From the NCBI RefSeq assembly GCF_050433395.1, contig NZ_JBNPXH010000013.1, positions 62,001-126,000 of the forward strand: a stretch of 64,000 nucleotides of DNA, written 5' to 3'. Below, one piece after another: positions 61,275 to 64,000 of this stretch (position 1 is its first letter; every line of letters begins with the position of its first letter). The notes below the pieces were generated by a model, which worked only from the letters and a program-made list of their open reading frames with translations, was not told the DNA's origin and did not search any database. A program made the position numbers and the translations under genes. This DNA is from Mobilitalea torta (GTDB taxonomy: Bacteria; Bacillota; Clostridia; Lachnospirales; Lachnospiraceae).

Positions 61275-62210
61275 ATGCCAAAAAAAATATTAGTTTCAGC
61301 AAATCCTCATATACGCTCCGAAGCTACCATTGAAAAAATCATGTACGATGTTGTCATTGCACTTTTGCCTGCGTGCATTGCAGGGGTTTATTTCTTTGGT
61401 ATCAGAGCATTTATTACAATTATTTTATCGGTGGCATCGTGTGTATCTGCTGAATGGTTATTTGAAAAAACAGCAAAAAAACCAATCACCATTCGGGATG
61501 GCAGCGCCGTCGTTACGGGCTTATTGCTGGCAATGAATTTACCGTATGCGGTACCCTTCTGGCTTCCCATTGTCGGCGGCTTTTTCGCAATTATTATCGT
61601 CAAGATGCTGTTTGGCGGATTGGGGCATAATTTTATGAACCCTGCCCTGGCGGCCAGAGCATTTTTATTGATTTCTTACCCGGTACAAATGACAACCTGG
61701 TCCCTTGATGCCGCCTCCGGAGCAACCCCTCTTGGACGCATGAAGGAAGGCGGTTTTGTACCGGCCTCTACGGATTATGTCAACGCCCTTTTGGGCTTCA
61801 AGGGAGGCAGTCTTGGGGAGGTATGTGCCATCGCAATCATTATAGGAGGCATTTACCTCATTGTGCGCGGCGTCATTTCATGGAGAACCCCTGTTTCTTT
61901 TATTGCGGTATTCTTCCTTCTTACGGCACTGTTAAAACGCACGGGATTTGATGCTTCCTATCCGCTGTATGAGATTCTCACAGGCGGTTTGATGCTGGGA
62001 GCGTTCTTTATGGCTACTGATTATGCTTCGTCCCCTATTCATCCAAAAGGACAATTCATTATGGGAATTGGCTGTGGAGTGCTGGCTGTTCTCATCCGGT
62101 TCTACGGCGGATTTCCGGAAGGCGTCTGTTATTCTATTCTGATTATGAATCTTGTTGTTCCGTATATTGATAAAATTACGGTGCCTCATGTATACGGAGG
62201 TGGAAAATAA
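61275..62210 (+). CDS. rnfD: Rnf complex subunit D
   Basis: A membrane subunit of 311 residues with about nine helices. DGSAVVTGLLLAMNLP (about 75-90) and GLGHNFMNPALAARAFLL are typical RnfD/NqrB segments. SGATPLGRMKEGG (about 148-160) carries the Thr that binds FMN covalently. It forms the ion path with RnfA, E and G. Its stop overlaps the rnfG start (TAATG). Confidence 0.95.
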   Translation: MPKKILVSANPHIRSEATIEKIMYDVVIALLPACIAGVYFFGIRAFITIILSVASCVSAEWLFEKTAKKPITIRDGSAVVTGLLLAMNLPYAVPFWLPIVGGFFAIIIVKMLFGGLGHNFMNPALAARAFLLISYPVQMTTWSLDAASGATPLGRMKEGGFVPASTDYVNALLGFKGGSLGEVCAIAIIIGGIYLIVRGVISWRTPVSFIAVFFLLTALLKRTGFDASYPLYEILTGGLMLGAFFMATDYASSPIHPKGQFIMGIGCGVLAVLIRFYGGFPEGVCYSILIMNLVVPYIDKITVPHVYGGGK

Positions 62211-62788
62211 TGTTTAAATCTGTGATAAAACAGGCGTTGTTTTTATTCACGACGACGGTAATCATTGCCGGTCTGCTGGGTATTGTACACTATATTACCG
62301 AAGAGCCTATTCAGGCGCAATTAGAGCGGGAATTGCTGTTATCAAAGCAGATATTATTGCCCGCTGCCGCAACCTTTGAAACCGTTGACATCACAAACAA
62401 TAACATTTCATCCGTAAAAATGGTGGAAAGAGGCTTGGATGCATCCGGGAGTAAGGTGGGATATGTGGTAACCGTTACGCCGAAAGGCTACGGGGGAGAA
62501 ATTCTGACAATGGTAGGATTTGATGCAAGTATATCCATAACAAGCTATCGTATTTTAAAATCAAATGAAACACCGGGCTTGGGGGATATTGCTGCCAAAC
62601 CGGATTTTATAAGCCGCTTTGAAGGCAGATCCGGCTATCCCATCAATATTGTAAAGCTTCCCGCAAAGGAAACGGACGTACAAGCAATCACAGGTGCAAC
62701 CATTACTTCAAAGGCAATAGCACAAGGCATCAATCATGCCGCTGAAATCGTCACGTTCATAGAGGAGGAAAACAATGAGCAATCTTAA
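62210..62788 (+). CDS. rnfG: Rnf complex subunit G
   Basis: A 192-residue protein with one N-terminal helix and an extracytoplasmic flavin domain. The covalent FMN motif SGAT-type is ITGATITSKA (about 162-171), with the Thr before Ser as attachment site. ETPGLGD (about 120) is also conserved. It passes electrons between RnfD and the other subunits. The next ATG overlaps its 3' end. Confidence 0.95.
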   Translation: MFKSVIKQALFLFTTTVIIAGLLGIVHYITEEPIQAQLERELLLSKQILLPAAATFETVDITNNNISSVKMVERGLDASGSKVGYVVTVTPKGYGGEILTMVGFDASISITSYRILKSNETPGLGDIAAKPDFISRFEGRSGYPINIVKLPAKETDVQAITGATITSKAIAQGINHAAEIVTFIEEENNEQS

Positions 62789-63383
62789 AAAAATAGCTTT
62801 AAACGGGATTATTCGCGAAAACCCGGTATTCGTCCAAATGATTGGTCTGTGTCCGACTCTTGCGGTTACCACCAGTGCGTCAAATGGTTTGGGTATGGGA
62901 ATTTCTACGACCTTGGTTATGATGTTTTCAAGCATAGCGATTTCTACTTTACGTAACATTCTTCCTGAAAAAATCAGACTGCCCATTCTGGTTTCTATTA
63001 CAGCCGGTTTTGTTACCATACTTCAGCTTATCATCAATGCATATTTTCCTGAGCTGGATAGAGCCTTGGGCATCTTTATCCCATTGATTGTTGTAAACTG
63101 TATTCCCTTCGCAAGAGCAGAGGTTTTTGCCTCAAAAAATAGTGTTATCTATTCCGCGGCGGATGGCTTTTTCATGGGACTGGGCTTTACGGCGGCTCTT
63201 TTACTCATTGGAAGTATTCGTGAGATTATAGGAGCCGGGACTTTCTTCGGGATTACAGTTCTCCCCGCGCTATTCCCCAAAACACTGATTATGATTTTTG
63301 CTCCCGGAGCATTTTTTACAATCGCATTTATCATTGCAATGATTAACTATTTTAAAGAAAAACCGAAAAAGGAGGATCAGTAA
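62775..63383 (+). CDS. rnfE: Rnf complex subunit E
   Basis: An integral membrane subunit of 202 residues with six helices. NPVFVQMIGLCPTLAVTTS (about 15-33) and IFIPLIVVNCIPFARAEVFA are typical RnfE stretches with the Cys that hold the inner-membrane iron-sulfur cluster together with RnfA. The start overlaps the end of rnfG by 14 bases, behind AGAGGAGG. Confidence 0.95.
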   Translation: MSNLKKIALNGIIRENPVFVQMIGLCPTLAVTTSASNGLGMGISTTLVMMFSSIAISTLRNILPEKIRLPILVSITAGFVTILQLIINAYFPELDRALGIFIPLIVVNCIPFARAEVFASKNSVIYSAADGFFMGLGFTAALLLIGSIREIIGAGTFFGITVLPALFPKTLIMIFAPGAFFTIAFIIAMINYFKEKPKKEDQ

Positions 63384-63385
63384 GT

Positions 63386-63958
63386 ATGGATTTGTTTTTT
63401 CTGTTTTTAGGTGTGGTTCTGGTCAATAACTTTATTCTTGCCCAGTTTTTGGGGGTTTGCTCCTTCTTTGGGGTATCCAATAAAATTGAAAACTCCGTAG
63501 GGATGAGTCTGGCTGTGACCTTTGTTATTACGCTGTCCGCCTTCTTTACGCATATCACCTATCGATATATACTGGTTCCATTGAAGGTGGAATATATCTC
63601 CACACTGGCCTATATCCTGATTATAGCGTCGCTTGTACAGCTTGTGGAAATGTTCATAAAAAAAAGCAGTCCTGCTCTTCACCGTGCCCTTGGCGTGTAC
63701 CTGCCTCTGATTGCGGTTAACTGCGCGATTTTCGGTGTTGCCATCATTAATCAGGAGAATAATCATACTCTGCTCCAATCAGTTGTCTACGGCTTTGGTG
63801 CAGGGGTTGGATTTTCCGTTGCGATTCTTTTGATGGCAGGGCTGCGCACAAAGCTTGAGAAAGCAGATGTCCCCAAAATATTTAAAGGATATCCCATTAC
63901 CTTTATTATCGCCGGATTAATGAGCATTGCATTTATGGGATTTTACGGTCTGTTTTAG
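63386..63958 (+). CDS. rnfA: Rnf complex subunit A
   Basis: A 190-residue membrane subunit with six helices, related to RnfE in opposite topology. NNFILAQFLGVCSFFGVS (about 13-30) and YLPLIAVNCAIFGVAIIN (about 108-125) hold the conserved Cys. It starts two bases after the rnfE stop behind AAGGAGG. rnfB is expected next. Confidence 0.95.
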   Translation: MDLFFLFLGVVLVNNFILAQFLGVCSFFGVSNKIENSVGMSLAVTFVITLSAFFTHITYRYILVPLKVEYISTLAYILIIASLVQLVEMFIKKSSPALHRALGVYLPLIAVNCAIFGVAIINQENNHTLLQSVVYGFGAGVGFSVAILLMAGLRTKLEKADVPKIFKGYPITFIIAGLMSIAFMGFYGLF

Positions 63959-63997
63959 AGATAGCCTTAAAAAAATATGATATGAGGAGAAAAAGAT

Positions 63998-64000
63998 ATG
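63998..64000 (+). CDS. Start of the next gene, probably rnfB
   Basis: The last three bases are an ATG behind TGAGGAGAAAAAG. The clostridial order rnfCDGEAB makes it the start of rnfB, whose body lies outside the window. Confidence 0.6.

Overview
The window reads as chromosome of an anaerobic, spore-forming Clostridia, most likely a Lachnospiraceae-like plant-polysaccharide degrader. This is inferred from low-to-middle GC, strong AGGAGG-type ribosome sites, TTGACA/TATAAT promoters, an rnfCDGEA(B) operon in the clostridial order, DUF4183 proteins of the spore-former type, and a Gram-positive sugar-degradation locus with an LplABC-type importer. No rRNA, tRNA, CRISPR array or prophage was seen. 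Layout: 0-5.8 kb holds hypothetical genes, a MerR regulator with two effector-binding domains, and an ABC-2 permease pair whose ATPase gene is reduced to a tail. 5.8-10.4 kb is a minus-strand set of DUF4183/DUF11-like surface-type proteins. 10.6-13.5 kb is a 911-residue MerR chimera. 13.7-18.3 kb has a PadR/DUF2812 pair, a lipoprotein, several gene remnants and an AEC transporter. 18.5-22.0 kb is an amino-sugar operon (ROK regulator, NagB-type deaminase, ROK kinase) whose distal GH4 and GH3 genes are broken. 22.1-28.2 kb is mixed housekeeping and accessory genes (YcxB-like membrane protein, CPBP protease, ABC-F ATPase, cupin, nitroreductase). 28.2-32.5 kb is a phosphate operon pstB1-S-C-A-B2 behind a three-repeat Pho box. 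33.5-51.7 kb is a polysaccharide-utilisation locus. 51.7-55.6 kb has two AraC regulators, a stand-alone 5'-3' exonuclease and remnants. 55.9-58.9 kb is a large secreted GH128-type enzyme. 59.1-64 kb is an RseC-like gene followed by rnfCDGEA and the start codon of the next gene. How genes work together: the PUL appears to import an oligosaccharide (SBP plus two permeases; no dedicated ATPase, presumably a shared MsmX-type one) and process it in the cytoplasm with a GH105 unsaturated-uronyl hydrolase, two PHP-type phosphoesterase-like proteins, a beta-propeller protein with calcium-type loops, and three paralogous 745-831 residue proteins of unknown function. A LacI regulator and an MFS transporter close the locus. 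The three paralogs share strictly conserved SENH, EWNSS and INHPGE motifs and are the best candidate for an undescribed enzyme family here. The other strong novelty candidate is the second PstB: Walker A lysine, Q-loop glutamine and catalytic glutamate are all replaced, while the first PstB has a substituted signature motif. Together they would make an asymmetric ATPase with one good and one dead site. The window is also rich in remnants. Three (a GNAT, a GH4 and an ICMT-like gene) keep both ends but lack the middle, and many more are single-end fragments. A 239-bp palindromic MITE with an 8-bp target duplication sits just upstream of rnfC.
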